Shown here one piece after another: positions 45,234-57,033 of a DNA stretch of 64,000 nucleotides. The DNA is taken from the NCBI RefSeq assembly GCF_018812025.1, contig NC_063054.1, positions 7,117,082 through 7,181,081 of the forward strand, in the 5' to 3' direction. Source of the DNA: Megalobrama amblycephala (lineage: Eukaryota > Chordata > Actinopteri > Cypriniformes > Xenocyprididae). Made by a program: the position numbers and the translations under genes. Each line of letters starts with the position of its first letter. Positions within the stretch are counted from its first letter, which is position 1. The notes below the pieces were generated by a model. The model had not been told where the DNA came from. It ran no database searches and saw only the letters and a program-made list of their open reading frames with translations.

Positions 45234-45239
45234 TGTATG

Positions 45240-45241
<2 letters not shown>

Positions 45242-45317
<76 letters not shown>
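45242..45317. repeat. (TA)n microsatellite, right of foldback
   Basis: About 38 TA units, preceded by GTATGTATG. Confidence 0.97.
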
Positions 45318-45321
<4 letters not shown>

Positions 45322-45427
45322 TGTTCAATTGTTTACTAATAGTATTCAAGATAACTTTTAATATGTTAATAATTTTACATAACATATTTTGCTGTAAGGC
45401 CACTTAAATAATAACCATTTATATACA

Positions 45428-45545
45428 GAAACTTAGCCCAGTATTCCACTCAATATGAGCTGACATTTGGGTTAAATCAATGTGCATCCTAGCAGGGTTA
45501 AAATGCACAGCATTGCTAGTTTATAACCCAACATGTTGCAAGTTG
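45428..45545. repeat. TTAGCCCAG... module, copy 2
   Basis: Direct-orientation partner of 41480-41600, about 3.9 kb away. Confidence 0.7.
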
Positions 45546-45752
45546 CCATTTGAATTATTATTATGGTATGTTTTGAAAATACTGTAAATACTGTGGTTTC
45601 ACTGTAAAATAGACAACAAAAAATGTTAACATTATTATTATTATTATTAATTTATTTTTAAGCAAGTATAAGAAAGAAAGAATAAAGAAAATGACAATGC
45701 TTTCATTCAGTTTCGGGTCAAATGATTGTCATCCCCCTTAAAACAACAAACC
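45546..45752. other. AT-rich gap
   Basis: ATT trinucleotide tract near 45632-45648; nothing else seen. Confidence 0.5.
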
Positions 45753-45756
45753 TTAA

Positions 45757-48134
45757 AGTCCCTGTAAAGTCAATTCTGAGAATTCTTTCTAAACACTTTA
45801 TAAATGTTACAAATGTATTGCTGAAACACATTACAAAGTCTGTGAATTGTGTAATGCTTAATTGTGAAGTTAGAGCGTTAAACAGTTTTTCACCAAGTCT
45901 CTGCTCAGGATTTTTTGGGCGGAGCTAAAACAGGGGTCTGATGACGCACTTGGACCCCCGAGCATAGCCCCTCCCCTAACACTATATAACTGTCGATGAC
46001 GCACCGAGCGTGGCACCTCCTCTAACTCTACAGCGGTTCACTCGCTCAATCTCGAGTGTCATTACAGTTATACAGCCCTTTGCACATTTAGCTAGTAATG
46101 CCTTCGTCACGCAAATGCATATTACATAGTTGTTTATTTCCTAAAACGATGATATGAAGGATTCTAAAGTGATCGTTCTACACCGGATAATTTTACAAAC
46201 TTTCATCAGACAGCTGGGATTCACAGATAATCCGCTGTTTTTGGTGAATGTGACTGAACAGACCCCGCCTCGGCCTTCCTACCGTCCCACCGATAACCGA
46301 TAATATATGGGGCCGGACAGAGTCTCTCCCGTCCCGGCCTTCATCTTCCCGTCTCGCGGCGCCGTCATTTGTCGACTCGACAACAGTCGGCAGTTCGTGC
46401 CCACCAATGAGTGTAAGTTGCTGAGTTTGCTTATGTTATAATTAGTAGGTAGTCCACAGTAACTCTACTAAAATTTGCAACCCTCTAAAAATGATTCTTT
46501 TTATATGCATCAGTATGTTTGACTCATTAGACAAGTAAGTTGAGACGGCAGCTCTCGCGAGTGGGTGTGGTTTCAGCGCCGACAGCGGACACGCCCCCAG
46601 CGTTTGAGAGCAGAGAGCGCTGCCTATTTTTTCGAGATTTTGATAACTTATTTCATTTACTTGCAGATTTTTTTAATCATTTAAATTTGGCTGGGTGGTT
46701 AATAACACATTTTTCTGCGGTGTGACAAACTCAGAACACATATATGGAGTCAAATTAATGCCTTAAAGTTTTGCACAAAAATAAAGTTTTGCAAAACACA
46801 AAAAAAGAATTGAGCAATAAAAAAATGTTTTGCAAACAAAAATAAAGAATGGCAAAGGAAAAATAAAGTATTGAGCAGAAAAAAATAAGTTTTGCAAACA
46901 AAAATAATAAATTGCAAATAAAATAAAGTAGTGCAAAAATAAAAATATAATCAATTACAAAAATCAATGACAGCTGTAATCCTATTTTATCTTTGCCACA
47001 TATTTTTCATGCTCAAACCTACTAAATCATTTGCAACGCTCATTTTATTCTGCGTTTCAGTCAAGCGTGCGCTCACGATACCGGCTTTCGTTTGCGCTGC
47101 ACTGTTCTGTGCGGATCTCTTTATGGCACTGGTTTGACGTGGGGGTGGAGTCAAGAAACGGGGGCACGCCCCCGCGAAATGCATTGGAGGGGAACGTAAT
47201 CAGCGACAGGTGAAATAATTCTTTGACATGGTTAAAAATAATGAATGGTTTGTTTTTGTTGGTTTGTTTAGCATATGTTGTCGCCAATTACGATCCCCTC
47301 CAATGCATTTCTTATAGTAATATGACCTGTTGTGCTCTGTCTCACTGCCTGTATCACTTTTGTGTCCTTAAACATTCGTTTTTTGGGGTCGACAGCTTAT
47401 AAAAACTTATTTCTGGGTTTTTTAGCTTGTTAGCTGTACACCTTGTCACACAGCAGCTTTTAGGCATTGTTCTGTTTTTTGTAATGAGTCAGAAAAGACA
47501 AGGAGGCAGCCTCATGCATTACAAAGTCAATGGAGACGGTTGGATTGATTTTTCCCCCGGTTGGATTGTTTTTCCCCCGGTGGGCATGGTTTTCAGATTA
47601 TAATAAATGCGCTCTGTCTCTATGCTTGATCTGTTCTGTTGCGATCTGCGTCTCCTGTCGATGACGTGTTTCGCGGGGGCGTGCCCCCGTTTCTTGACTC
47701 CACCCCCACGTCAAACCAGTGCCATAAAGAGAACCGCACAGAACAGTGCAGCGCAAACGAAAGCCGGTATCGTGAGCGCACGCTTGACTGAAATGCAGAA
47801 TAAAATGAGCGTTGCAAATGATTTAGTAGGTTTGAGCATGAAAAATATGTGGCAAAGATAAAATAGGATTACAGCTGTCATTGATTTTTGTAATTGATTA
47901 TATTTTTATTTTTGCACTACGTTATTTTATTTTGCAATTTATTATTTTTGCTTGCAAAACTTATTTTTTTCTGCTCAATACTTTATTTTTCCTTTGCAAT
48001 TCTTTATTTTTGTTTGCAAAACATTTTTTTATTGCTCAATTCTTTTTTTTGTTTTGCAAAACTTTATTTTTGTGCAAAACTTTAAGGCATTAATTTGACT
48101 CCATACACATACTTTAAAATGACTTTACAGGGAC
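45757..48134. mobile_element. TTAA element, AGTCCCTGTAAAGTCA family, hosting a foldback
   Basis: TTAA at 45753-45756 and 48135-48138; left AGTCCCTGTAAAGTCA, right TGACTTTACAGGGAC. The left interior is unusually GC-rich for the window (46290-46620: CCGCCTCGGCC, TCTCGCGGCGCCGTC) and carries TATATAA (45982) and CCAAT-type motifs, but no protein is recognised. A 1.36-kb foldback (46743-48105) occupies the right half. Confidence 0.9.
46743..48105. mobile_element. Foldback element with 437-bp arms and 6-bp TSD
   Basis: Left arm 46743-47179 and right arm 47669-48105 are near-perfect reverse complements, each 437 bp, starting TATGGAGTCAAATTAATGCC and meeting at CGCGAAA/TTTCGCG. A 6-bp direct repeat CACATA flanks it (46737-46742; 48106-48111). 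The arms alternate TTTTGCAAA.../AAAATAAAG words. The 489-bp loop has a smaller inverted pair (47177-47206 with 47285-47315, AATGCATTGGAGGGGA). Antiparallel frames in the arms mirror each other and are not genes. Confidence 0.93.
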
Positions 48135-48138
48135 TTAA

Positions 48139-48744
48139 GAGTGGAAATATGACCTCATGCCTCTGTCTTACATCACTGTTATCTTCTCTACCTTTATGTG
48201 TGAACATGAATTCATTCCGTATGTTGTTTTACTGTGGTGCAGTGGTGCACAGTACGACTGTGGAAAATGTCACCATAAAGTTCAAATATTACTGGAAGGA
48301 GCTGTAGGTCTGTATACCAAGAGTCATTGTGAGTCATACATGACTGCTTAAAACAAAAATGAAGAAAGTAACTCGTTGAATTCTTCTGCAGTTTTAAACT
48401 TCATGTTCTGTAAGTTTGAAAATTGAGTGGTTCTGTAAACTGTAGTCTTGTGCAACATGGCGTCTGGTCCTCTTATGCAGCTTAAAAAGCTCACATAAAG
48501 CCAATGTTTGCTTATTTTTTTTTATTTTTTATTTTTTTATATATACCGGCTTATCTGAAATAGCACAATAATAGAACAGAGGAAAGAATAAAAAAAAAAA
48601 AAAAAAAAAAATCCAATTATGGTGTCCCAGTATCCGCAAATGGCTGTATAAAACATGGAAGAAAATTAGCACCTGGTTACAGCTTCAGTCTACAATAAGT
48701 TTGTTTTTTTTAATCTAATTTTTATGAAATATATATTTTTTTCT
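48139..48744. other. Single-copy stretch
   Basis: Frames at 48095-48351 overlap the element end and show no domain. An A run lies at 48590-48611. Confidence 0.45.
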
Positions 48745-48748
48745 TTAA

Positions 48749-49428
48749 AGGTCCCATTTTTCGTGTTTTTTTTTTGAAGCTTTGATTGTGTTTATAGTGT
48801 GCAATATAACATGTGTTCATGTTTCGCGTGTAAAAAAACACAGTATTTTTCACATAATTTACTTATCTGTATACCGCTGTTTCCACTGTCATAAAAACGG
48901 GCTGATGACTTCCTTGTTCTATGAAGTTCCTCCTTCAGAAAAACGTAACGAGTTCTGATTGTGCCAGCGGTTCCTGTGTTGTGATTCGACAGCAGTTTAG
49001 AGCATCTTGCCCGGAAAGGTCACGCCTCTTACCATAACGTGGAGATGCACGCGCTCAGTGTTATTGTAAACATGTCTTTAATTTTACCCTATCAATTTGA
49101 GCCGGAATCAGACCCGGTGATTGGACTGCGGGATGAAAATAACAGCGTTTCGACGACATGGCGACAAACACACTCTACAAACGCAACTCTTGTGTATTCC
49201 TGTGGGCGGAGGTTAGTCAAAAAACTGTTTTAGTGACGTCATTAAAGAAAGAAGTAGAGGGATGTAGTCCAAACTGGCCGTTCGATGTAGGCGACTTCTG
49301 TTAAATAAAATATCTCGCTTGGCATTGAACTTTGAGCTTTAAAATTTTACAGATTTTATTTATACTTTATACAACAACATTACACACTAACTAAAGTTTG
49401 AAACATGGGATCACGAAGAACGGGACCT
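48749..49428. mobile_element. TTAA element, AGGTCCC family
   Basis: TTAA at 48745-48748 and 49429-49432; left AGGTCCCATTTTTCGTG, right CACGAAGAACGGGACCT are inverted. Interior words (AGTTCCTCCTTCAGAAAAAC, GTGATTCGACAGCAG) are typical of non-coding fish TTAA elements. The 64-codon frame at 49039 is not supported. Confidence 0.9.
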
Positions 49429-49523
49429 TTAAATTAGAACATTGTCACAATTATGTTAAGTTTAGTTTAGTTCACAGACTTTTAATTTATATTTCATCAG
49501 TTCCTGTGTTTCTTTGTCCGTAT

Positions 49524-50326
49524 AGAGGGTATGCACGTGATGTCACCGTCGACCGTTACGACTGCGGTTACGCTCACTGAGTGGCACAAGACTGAACTGC
49601 AGCATTGGTTTTCAGCGTGAATGTCGCAAAAAACACACAAAACGCATCCAAAATGGGAAAGAGCTTTGTGATCGAGTGTACAAATAGCTTTGACACAAAA
49701 CCTGAGGTATATATTTAAAAACTGCCGAAAGCTACAGAAAAAGAAGCAAATGGATCACTGCAATTCACAGAAACAGCTGGACTCCAGGCAGAGAAACATG
49801 GATTTGCAGTTATCATTTTGTGTCAAATTGTTGGATTTTGAGGTAAAATCATACCCTATATATTGTATTGTTATATATTGTGTTGACAACTCAATTAAAT
49901 ATTTACCATCTTATATTCTGCATAATTGGGTGTTGTTAAATAAACACTGACAAAAACTACACAAGTTTTAGGGCTGGACAATATGACGATGTATATAACA
50001 TTGATAAAAGTGATTACTCAGATTTAAACCTACCTATATTGTAGTTATATAAAATATTCACAGGCAGATTTGCTTTATGTTATTTCCCCGGCGTCGAAAT
50101 CAGGCTCATATAAATGTCAGGAAACACGACTCCTGGCTGCATGTCAATATCCATGGATTAGGTTTATTTGACAAGTTGTGAGCCCAACCTTTAGTGTAAT
50201 TTGTTTGTTTTATTCGCATTTTCGCAGTTTTCCCTATTAAATCCAGTCGTGCAACAGCTCTTTTACCACTCAGTGCAGCTGAGGGAGCGCATTTCGGCGG
50301 GAAAGTGACGTCTATGCATACCCTCT
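49524..50326 (+). mobile_element. DNA transposon relic with THAP-domain remnant
   Basis: Left AGAGGGTATGCACGTGATGT and right inverse ...GACGTCTATGCATACCCTCT are inverted, and CACTGAGTGG(C/T)A.AAGA recurs inverted about 65 bp further in, so the ends are imperfect repeats near 100 bp. The left half encodes a broken THAP domain. A TAGGGCTGGACAATATGACG sequence at 49968, like a hAT end, suggests a secondary insertion. THAP domains occur in P-type and some other transposases, which fits. Confidence 0.75.
49653..49843 (+). pseudogene. Broken THAP domain
   Basis: Begins MGKSFVIECTNSFDTKPE (49653), hits an in-frame TAA, continues one frame over as KLPKATEKE and shifts again to KWITAIHRNSWTPGRETWIC (49748-49807) then SYHFVS. 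The spacing of W, P, C and HF matches the second half of the C2CH zinc-binding THAP fold. The first cysteine of the usual CxxC pair seems replaced (MGKSF in place of MGKSC). A GT donor (GAGGTAAAAT) follows, as in THAP genes. Two frameshifts and a stop make it dead. Confidence 0.7.
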
Positions 50327-50622
50327 CTTCCTACACTTCCTTGTTGCCATGTTTACTGTCATTATGAGTTCACTGAGTTCAGCTGTTTAATTAATTATCT
50401 GTTTGAATCAGTATTTAAGTTCTGTTTTCTTCTCAGTTCATTATCAGTTTTTGCTTGTGTTATATGTTGTGCTTCTTACCCTCTCTGTTTAATAAAACCT
50501 GTTTACGTTTCTATATTTGTCTTCTTCAGATCGTGACAAATGTGTGCGCACAAAATAACTGTATTTGACATTTTGAGTAAACAATCTTGAGGAAGATAGA
50601 AACATACCACATGTGAAAGATA

Positions 50623-51960
50623 CAGTGGGCTCCAAAAATATTGGGACCCTTGGTAAATATGAACAAAACTGAATGTGAAAATATGTTTTTGGCATTTCTC
50701 CTATTAGTCTTTCATTCAAAATATTCACAAAGATCTAACCTTTACTTAAAGGTTCCCTAGAATCAAAAATTGAATTTACCTTGGCATAGTTGAATAACAA
50801 GAGTTCAATGGAAATGACATACATTGAGTTTCAAACTCCATTGTTTCCTCCTTCTTATGTAAATCCCATTTGTTTTAAAAGACCTCCGAAGAACAGGCGA
50901 ATCTCAACATAACACCGACTGTTACGTAACAGTCGGGGTCATTAATATGTACACCCCCAATATTTGCAAACCAGCCCATGTTCAAGGCACTAGACAAGGC
51001 AGTATTAACGTCTGGAGCTGCACAGCTGAATCATCAGACTAGGTAAGCAAGCAAGAACAATAGCGAAAAATGACAGATGGAGTGATAATAACTGACATGA
51101 TCCATGATAACATGATATTTTTAGTGATATTTGTAAATTGTCTTTCTAAATGTTTTGTTAGCTTGTTGCTAATGTACTGTTAAATGTGGTTAAAGTTACC
51201 ATCGTTTATTACTGTATTCATGGAGACAAGAGAGCCGTTGCTATTTTCATTTTTAAACACTTGCAGTCTGTATAATGCATAAACACAACTTCATTCTTTA
51301 TAAATCTCTCCAACAGTGTGTAATGTTAGCCCGTTAGCCACGGAGCACTATCAAACTCATTCAGAATCAAATGTAAACATCCAAATAAATACTATACTCA
51401 CATGATCCGAAGCATGCATGCAGCATGCATGACGAACATTTTGTAAAGATCCATTTGAGGGTTATATTAGCTGTGTGAACGTTGTTTATGCACTGTATTA
51501 TAGTCGAGAGCTCGGGGCAGGGCGCATGAGATTTAAAGGGGCCACAGCCTGATCGGTGCATAGTTAATGATGGCCCAAAATAGGCAGTTAAAAAACACAT
51601 TCAGGGAACACCTTAGACTTATATTGCTTCTAGTGAAAGAACGTTCTAGGCCACCTTTAAATTTAAATAGCTGAAAGAAAAATATATTATATTGGCACCC
51701 CTTCATTTAATACTTTATACAAACTCCCTTTTGCCAAGATAACAGATTTCATAACTGTTCATAAAACCAAGTCCCACTGAAAGTTCCAGTAACGCCTGGA
51801 AAACTGTACAGTAGGTGCGTGAGATTGGTGTTTTATGTCACCAAAGGCTTTTTTTATTGCAACCTTCCCAAAGAATTTGTGGTTATAAAGGTGGTCAGAT
51901 AATAGTTTTAGAGACTTTCTGACCCCAATTATGCAATCCTCCAACTTTGATCTTCACAGT
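50623..51960 (-). mobile_element. Tc1-like relic, family E, split by TTAA element
   Basis: Left end CAGTGGGCTCCAAAAATATT after TA (50621-50622) is a typical fish Tc1 terminus. After the TTAA insert, minus-strand text at 51759-51944 reads VRKSLKLLSDHLYNHKFFGK and RRYWNFQWDLVL, aligning with the linker region before the first catalytic aspartate of Tc1 transposases. The catalytic domain is missing. Confidence 0.8.
50750..51656. mobile_element. TTAA element, AGGTGCCCTAGAA family, copy 2
   Basis: TTAA at 50746-50749 and 51657-51660; left AGGTTCCCTAGAATC, right GTTCTAGGCCACCT. Nearly collinear with copies at 22055 and 62194. Its insertion into a Tc1 end dates it after that Tc1. Confidence 0.93.
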
Positions 51961-51993
51961 TTGTTTTTACAACTCAAACCATCCTCCTCTGTG

Positions 51994-52370
51994 CATCAGA
52001 ATCAGAATCAGAATCAGAATCAGAAAGAGCTTTATTGCCAGGTATGTTGTTTACACATACTAGGAATTTGTTTTAGTGACAGAAGCTCCACAGTGCAACA
52101 GAGTAACAGCGACAAGACAAGACACATAATAAAAAGAATAAAATAATAATATACAAATTTACAAGATAGACAAAGTGCAAAAAAAGCAAAAGACAATATA
52201 TATTATAGACAATTGTATGTACAATTATGTGTGCAAATTGATATATAATAGTGTGCAATGTTGAGATATGTGTGCAATGTGTGCAAATGTGTGCAAATTG
52301 AGATATATGAGATATATGTGGGCCAAAATAGAAACGTCCTCTTATGTCCTCTTCCAGGTAGATTGTTGCT
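51994..52370 (-). mobile_element. Rex1/Babar-like LINE 3' tail
   Basis: Minus-strand reading gives GGCAATAAAGCTCTTTCTGA followed by TTCTGA repeats, the hexamer-type tail of Rex1-like non-LTR retrotransposons of teleosts. About 370 bp of 3' untranslated region, ending in GTGTGCAAAT-rich text. No reverse transcriptase sequence is present: a short 5'-truncated copy. Family named from memory of its tail. Confidence 0.7.
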
Positions 52371-52379
52371 ATCACCACT

Positions 52380-53169
52380 TCTTAATTATTTCCCCAGATA
52401 GTATAAATGAATATTCCAACAATTAAACTATTATCCTATAGCCATTTCATGATTTGTACCTGGAAATGGGCAACAGATTTCGATCTAAAGTATCCAGATC
52501 TTTATTACAGTTCATCGGAGTTAATTTACGGATATAAAGTTTACCAGTTTATTAAGCACCATCCTAAAAGGCATAAGGTTTTTATATATTTGTTTACTGT
52601 TAGTTGTAACGAGTGTTTCTGTGTAATTCGCTGTGTATGTTGATGATAATGCAAGGGAGAAAGAGAGTTTATGGATAATATTTTAATGCATATTTGTACT
52701 GTTTTATTAAGCTCTTACAGTGATTTTCTAGAGTGAAAATGGGCGCTTCATATTTTGTGTGAAGTACAATAAACCTCATAAAACTCATCGGTAAAGTTTT
52801 GGCCATCATTCAGACGGGGTCCGGTACAACAGGCTTGTACTAATATAGTGTATGAAAACAAGAAGATTATATAAGTTCTAACCGTAATTAAACTAAAATA
52901 TACCTGTTCTATCTCCATACAGTATATATTCACAGTTTCTGACGTTACAGTGCGTCCTGACTGACTCCTGACACCAGAGAATGAGCTCTTCAAGCTCCGC
53001 CCTCTTAGGCCGAGCAGCTCATTTGCATTTAAAGGGCACTGAAACGGCTTTTTAACATGCTGTAAAAAAAATTATGTGTCTGGTATTTTGAGCTAAAACT
53101 TCACATACACACTGGGGACACTCAGAGACATATTTTACATCTTGTAAAATGGGGCATAATAGGTCCCCT
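52380..53169. mobile_element. TTAA element, right part
   Basis: Right end GGGGCATAATAGGTCCCC plus TTAA (53170-53173), with TTGCATTTAAAGGGCACTG and GGTATTTTGAGCTAAAACTT, text shared with the AGGTGCCCTAGAA family's right region. The left end was not found, so it is truncated near 52380. Confidence 0.75.
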
Positions 53170-53214
53170 TTAATTTTGTGTTTATTTAGTTATTGAGAGG
53201 AAAGTGCTCAGCAC

Positions 53215-54306
53215 TAGCCTGACGTGGTCATACTCAATTCTAGTTTGAATATGAGTCTGATAGTGCTCCATTGGGCTTTGATTATGGGGGCGTATTTCAA
53301 CCGATCCAGGAAAGACCTCAATTGGATAGACCTACAACCAATCAGAGCTACAGAGTAAGTGACGTATGTTGAGCGACACAGTTGTCAACAGAACTCTTCT
53401 TAGCGACCATCGGGGCCAGCTGATAAATCAAACTTTTGCCGAATTCCGTAGGAAGGACGGCAAAGACATCTTTCCCATCGACAAGTGCCTTGATCGCGGT
53501 TCTCTGTTCCTTTTTTCAAATTAATGCGCTGTCGATATCTTCTATAACGGACGCGATGGCGGAATCTACACATCTCAGTTCTTCAACAGCCATCATTGTT
53601 GTAAACTAATTGACCTTTCGCAAAGACTCGCCCCCCTTAGTTACTGTTGCTTTGTCCGACAAGCCGTGGCGCTGTCACGCCACACAGAGTGGAAAATACA
53701 TCGCGGAGCAAAGAGGAAACTGACAACACATCGACAGACGAGACAGAGCAGGTTACTTATGATATTAAACAAAGTCCCAGCTTTCAAACTGTGTAGTTAT
53801 TAAAAAAATTCAAACAATAAAAACCGTTTTGTGGCTCTTTAATGGGTTGTGACCATGATCGTGACAGATTTCTGTAGCGCCTCAGCTCAAGAGGCTCGTG
53901 AACCGATCATCTCTTCCTACTAGTCCATTTATAGCATCAAATAAACATGAATGAACATGAGAATGAATGTTGTTTCAAACGCGGAAAGACGTCAAGTATG
54001 CACAATTTTTCAAGTTTAACTCCACCGAGGTTAATCTTCTAACTCCTGACTGCTTTGTCGGACAAAATGTTGGATGCGGCGTTCTGATTGGTTAGATCGC
54101 TTGTCAATCAAACTCCCCAAGCGCTCTTTGATGACGTGGCTGATTACGTTTCTGGTGATAATCTGTCAATCATCGCCCTGACAATGTGATTGGTCCGAAC
54201 AGTTTCTGTTCGGGCACAATTACTCCTCTACGGATCGAGTCCAGACCGAACTCCTCGACCTCAAAATGTTGTGGGCGGGGCTAAGTTCGGCTGGCATCCA
54301 GGCTAG
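53215..54306. mobile_element. hAT-like element with 8-bp TSD
   Basis: Flanked by CTCAGCAC at 53207-53214 and 54307-54314; ends TAGCCTG and CAGGCTAG are inverted. The internal block 53611-54117 is the reverse complement of 33421-33935. GTCCGGTTGG-like and CCAATCAGAGC/TGATTGG words are frequent. No transposase frame. Confidence 0.85.
53611..54117 (+). repeat. Block shared with 33421-33935 (inverted)
   Basis: TGACCTTTCGCAAAGACTCG at its left corresponds to the right end of the 33.4-kb copy in reverse. Continues through GGTTACTTATGATATTAAAC and CTTCCTACTAGTCCATTTAT, to CAATCAAACTCCC; the far terminal GGCGAAGGGTCA is absent here. Confidence 0.88.
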
Positions 54307-54314
54307 CTCAGCAC

Positions 54315-55100
54315 ATATTTCCATATCCATCTAAATGTCACTCTCAGTAATGTGGGCGGCACCAGGATGTTAAGTGTATTGCTGCTCACATATTTCAAAC
54401 ATCTTTTTACCTCTAAGCAAACAACGAAAAAGAACTTTGTTGTGAGTATATCGGGGCCTTAAAGCAAAATAAATAAATAAAGTCTTATAAGAACTGTTTT
54501 TGTGAAGCAACTAATATGTCCAAGACATTAGAATGTGTTTACTTGTGTACATTTAGCATTTGTACATTTAGCATATGTTTCAGTTATGGCGCAGATGAAT
54601 AATTGACTACACCGTTTAGAGGCCTGTGGATGAACGTTGGCCCCCGTGGCTAGCTCACGGCTGCCATGAACCCCGTCTGTAAGTCTTCCCTAAAAACAGA
54701 TTCTCATCAAAACCAAAAGAGCAAATAAGCCTTTTTCTGTAGAAAAACAGTAGAGAATAGCGACGTTCACGCTCAACAATGCATTGCACACCTTATATCC
54801 TAACTTTTATAGCCTGTTTTTGTTTGTTTCAAAGTTGTTATTTTCCTTTTTCACAGCATACCATTGTAAAAAAACAAAAAAAAAAAAACATTTACTTTAG
54901 CATATTTTTTAAAATAAGTACTCATTAGTTGATAAGATTTAAAGATGGATGTTATCTACAAATAAATTAAAATATATTATAGTTTAAATTTATATTAAAT
55001 GCAATAAGTTGAATGGTGCTTTTTACCCACTTTTGTAGGACTTTAATCATTCCATGCATCTTCATGATGTAATTTCATAATGTCTTCTAATTTCTTCTTC

Positions 55101-55131
<31 letters not shown>

Positions 55132-56397
55132 TATTTTTATTTTTGCCAAGGCAAAATGTCTTAGTTTTAGTTAAAATTTTATTTTTAGTTAATGATAATA
55201 CCTTGTTTCAAGCATAACAAAATATTATTAAAACATTCTTATTTCTTTAAAGCACATTCTATGGCGTTCCTTTTCATAAGCTTATGTGTACTTCAGCAGC
55301 TCATATGGAGAGTGTGCAAGAGAGTGAGTGAGATTGTTATCATCAACCTGGCTCACAATGGCACCATTTAGCAAAGGAGGCCTAAACGGGGAAAATGTCC
55401 CCTCAAACGATCTCCTCTGCCAAATAAAAGAAAATCTGAACATCCCACAAATAGGCTACATTTTTTAATTTACCTTTATCCTTTTAGCCTTTTGAATCAT
55501 CATACCATCTGGAGTTGAGAACAAATGGCCTCCCACACACAGTCTATGTAGATATCAGTAAGCATGTGCCATGTGTGTCAAATCTCTTTACTACTACCTT
55601 TATTCCAGGCCTGGAAAACCTGAATAAGCTTAACACCATCATTTATTCAGCAGGCTGCAGGACAAGCTTTTAAAATTAATAAGTTTAGAGCTTCAGAGCA
55701 GCAGGTTTGATAAATGTTTGAGGAATCCTGATGAGTTACGGTGACACTCTCGGAATATGGAGGACAAAATAGCCAGGTACAATGAGGGTCAAACGATGGC
55801 AAACAGCTGTACAATGCTGATGGTTTCTTTATGATTCAAAGGCAGATCTGGCAATTATATGTTGTTCATGTTCGTTAGCTGTAATGCATTCACACCTTTG
55901 CGATTGGAAAGAAGTTTGATTGGCCAAAAATTTCCATGCCTGCTACAAGTTGTTTCCCCTACAACAAAACAGCCAATTAGGAAATGTCATCCGAGCCCCT
56001 CTTTCTGAAATTGCTGATGTCATCACTAGTACCATTCTTCTTATACTTTACTTTCTTTGCCTTTTTCACTTCACGTCTGGTACAAGTTGCTCTCCTTACA
56101 ACAAACTGTTCAAATAAATAGTTCAATTAAAGCCTAGTGATAAGACTTACAAATGTATTATGTGGCTTACAGGCTATGGAAATTATTCTGTTTGATTTTT
56201 CCATTTTTAATGGAGAAACTACAGAAACTTTTTTTTTTTTTTTTTGAATGGGTACGTTTAAAGTTAGGTTTTATGGGTAGGTTTGCTAGCTATAATCACC
56301 ACACTATAGACCTGTATTGTATTGTACAATTTATGATTTAGTAATAGCTGTTATTTCATGCATGGAAACAATCGAAATTAATATCATTTTGCCTTAC
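54315..56397. other. Single-copy stretch
   Basis: No transposon relationship seen. ATTT tract at 55104-55143. Blocks of balanced composition at 54610-54720 and 55340-55560 are possible conserved elements. Word TTTCCATGCCTGCTACAAG near 55930 is echoed at 56077 (GGTACAAGTTGCTCTCCTTA) as a loose local repeat. No gene recognised. Confidence 0.4.
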
Positions 56398-56852
56398 ATT
56401 CTTAAAAATAAAGGTTCTTTATTGTCATTGATGGTTCCATGAAGAACCTTTAACATCCACAGAACCTTTACAATGCAAAAAAAAAAAAAAAATGGTTCTT
56501 TACACCAGAGAAAGGTTCTTTAGATTATAAAATGTTCTCCACACTGGGAAAACAAAGAAAAAAATCACTGAAAGGTTCTTTGGGAAACCAAAAATGGTTC
56601 TTCTATGGCAAGGGTTCTCAACTCTGTCCACTTTCATGCAGAGTTTAGCTCCAACCTTGATCAAACTCACCTGGCCATAACTTTTTAGTAATCCTGAAGA
56701 TTTTGATTTGTTTGTTCATGTGTGTTTGATTAGGGTTGAAGCAAAACTCATGGAGGAAAGTGGACCTCGAGGACCAGAGTTGAGAACCCCTGTTCCTATG
56801 GCATCACTGATGGATGGATGGATGGATGGAACCTTTATTTCTAAGAGTGTAC
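56398..56852. mobile_element. MITE with TACAYTCTTAAAAATAAAGG ends, interrupted
   Basis: Left ACATTCTTAAAAATAAAGGT and right CCTTTATTTCTAAGAGTGTA are inverted, with repeated GGTTCTTT units inside. A second MITE (56609-56792) and a GGAT tract (56811-56829) interrupt it. Confidence 0.85.
56609..56792. mobile_element. hAT MITE (GGGTTCTCAA), nested
   Basis: CAAGGGTTCTCAACTCTG left and CAGAGTTGAGAACCCCTG right are inverted. Flanks TTCTATGG and TTCCTATGG match except for one inserted base, an approximate 8-bp duplication. Confidence 0.88.
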
Positions 56853-56883
56853 AAACATCTGAAATAAAGATATCATGTATTTA

Positions 56884-57033
56884 AAACAGCAGTCTCAAAT
56901 TCAATTCCTGGAGGACCACAGCACAGTTTTGCTCCAATCCTAATCAAACACACCTGATCCAGCTAATCAAGGTCTTGAGGATTACTAGGAACTTCCAAAC
57001 AGGGTTGGAGCTAAACTGTGCAGAGCTGTGGCC
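56884..57033. mobile_element. hAT MITE, truncated at right
   Basis: AGTCTCAAATTCAATTCCTG at left pairs with the internal GCTGTGGCCCTCCA at right, where the inverse arm stops abruptly at 57033. Arms share GTTGGAGCTAAACTGTGC and its inverse GCACAGTTTTGCTCCAA. The missing end is replaced by a Tc1 fragment. Confidence 0.8.

Noticed and set aside
46755..48093. Matching hydrophobic frames on opposite strands
   Set aside because: The same frame appears in both arms of the inverted repeat, rich in F/L/C from TTTTGCAAA words; no real membrane protein.
52073..52378. 101-codon minus-strand frame
   Set aside because: Lies in the LINE 3' tail; H/I/T-rich translation of GTGTGCAAAT repeats, not reverse transcriptase.
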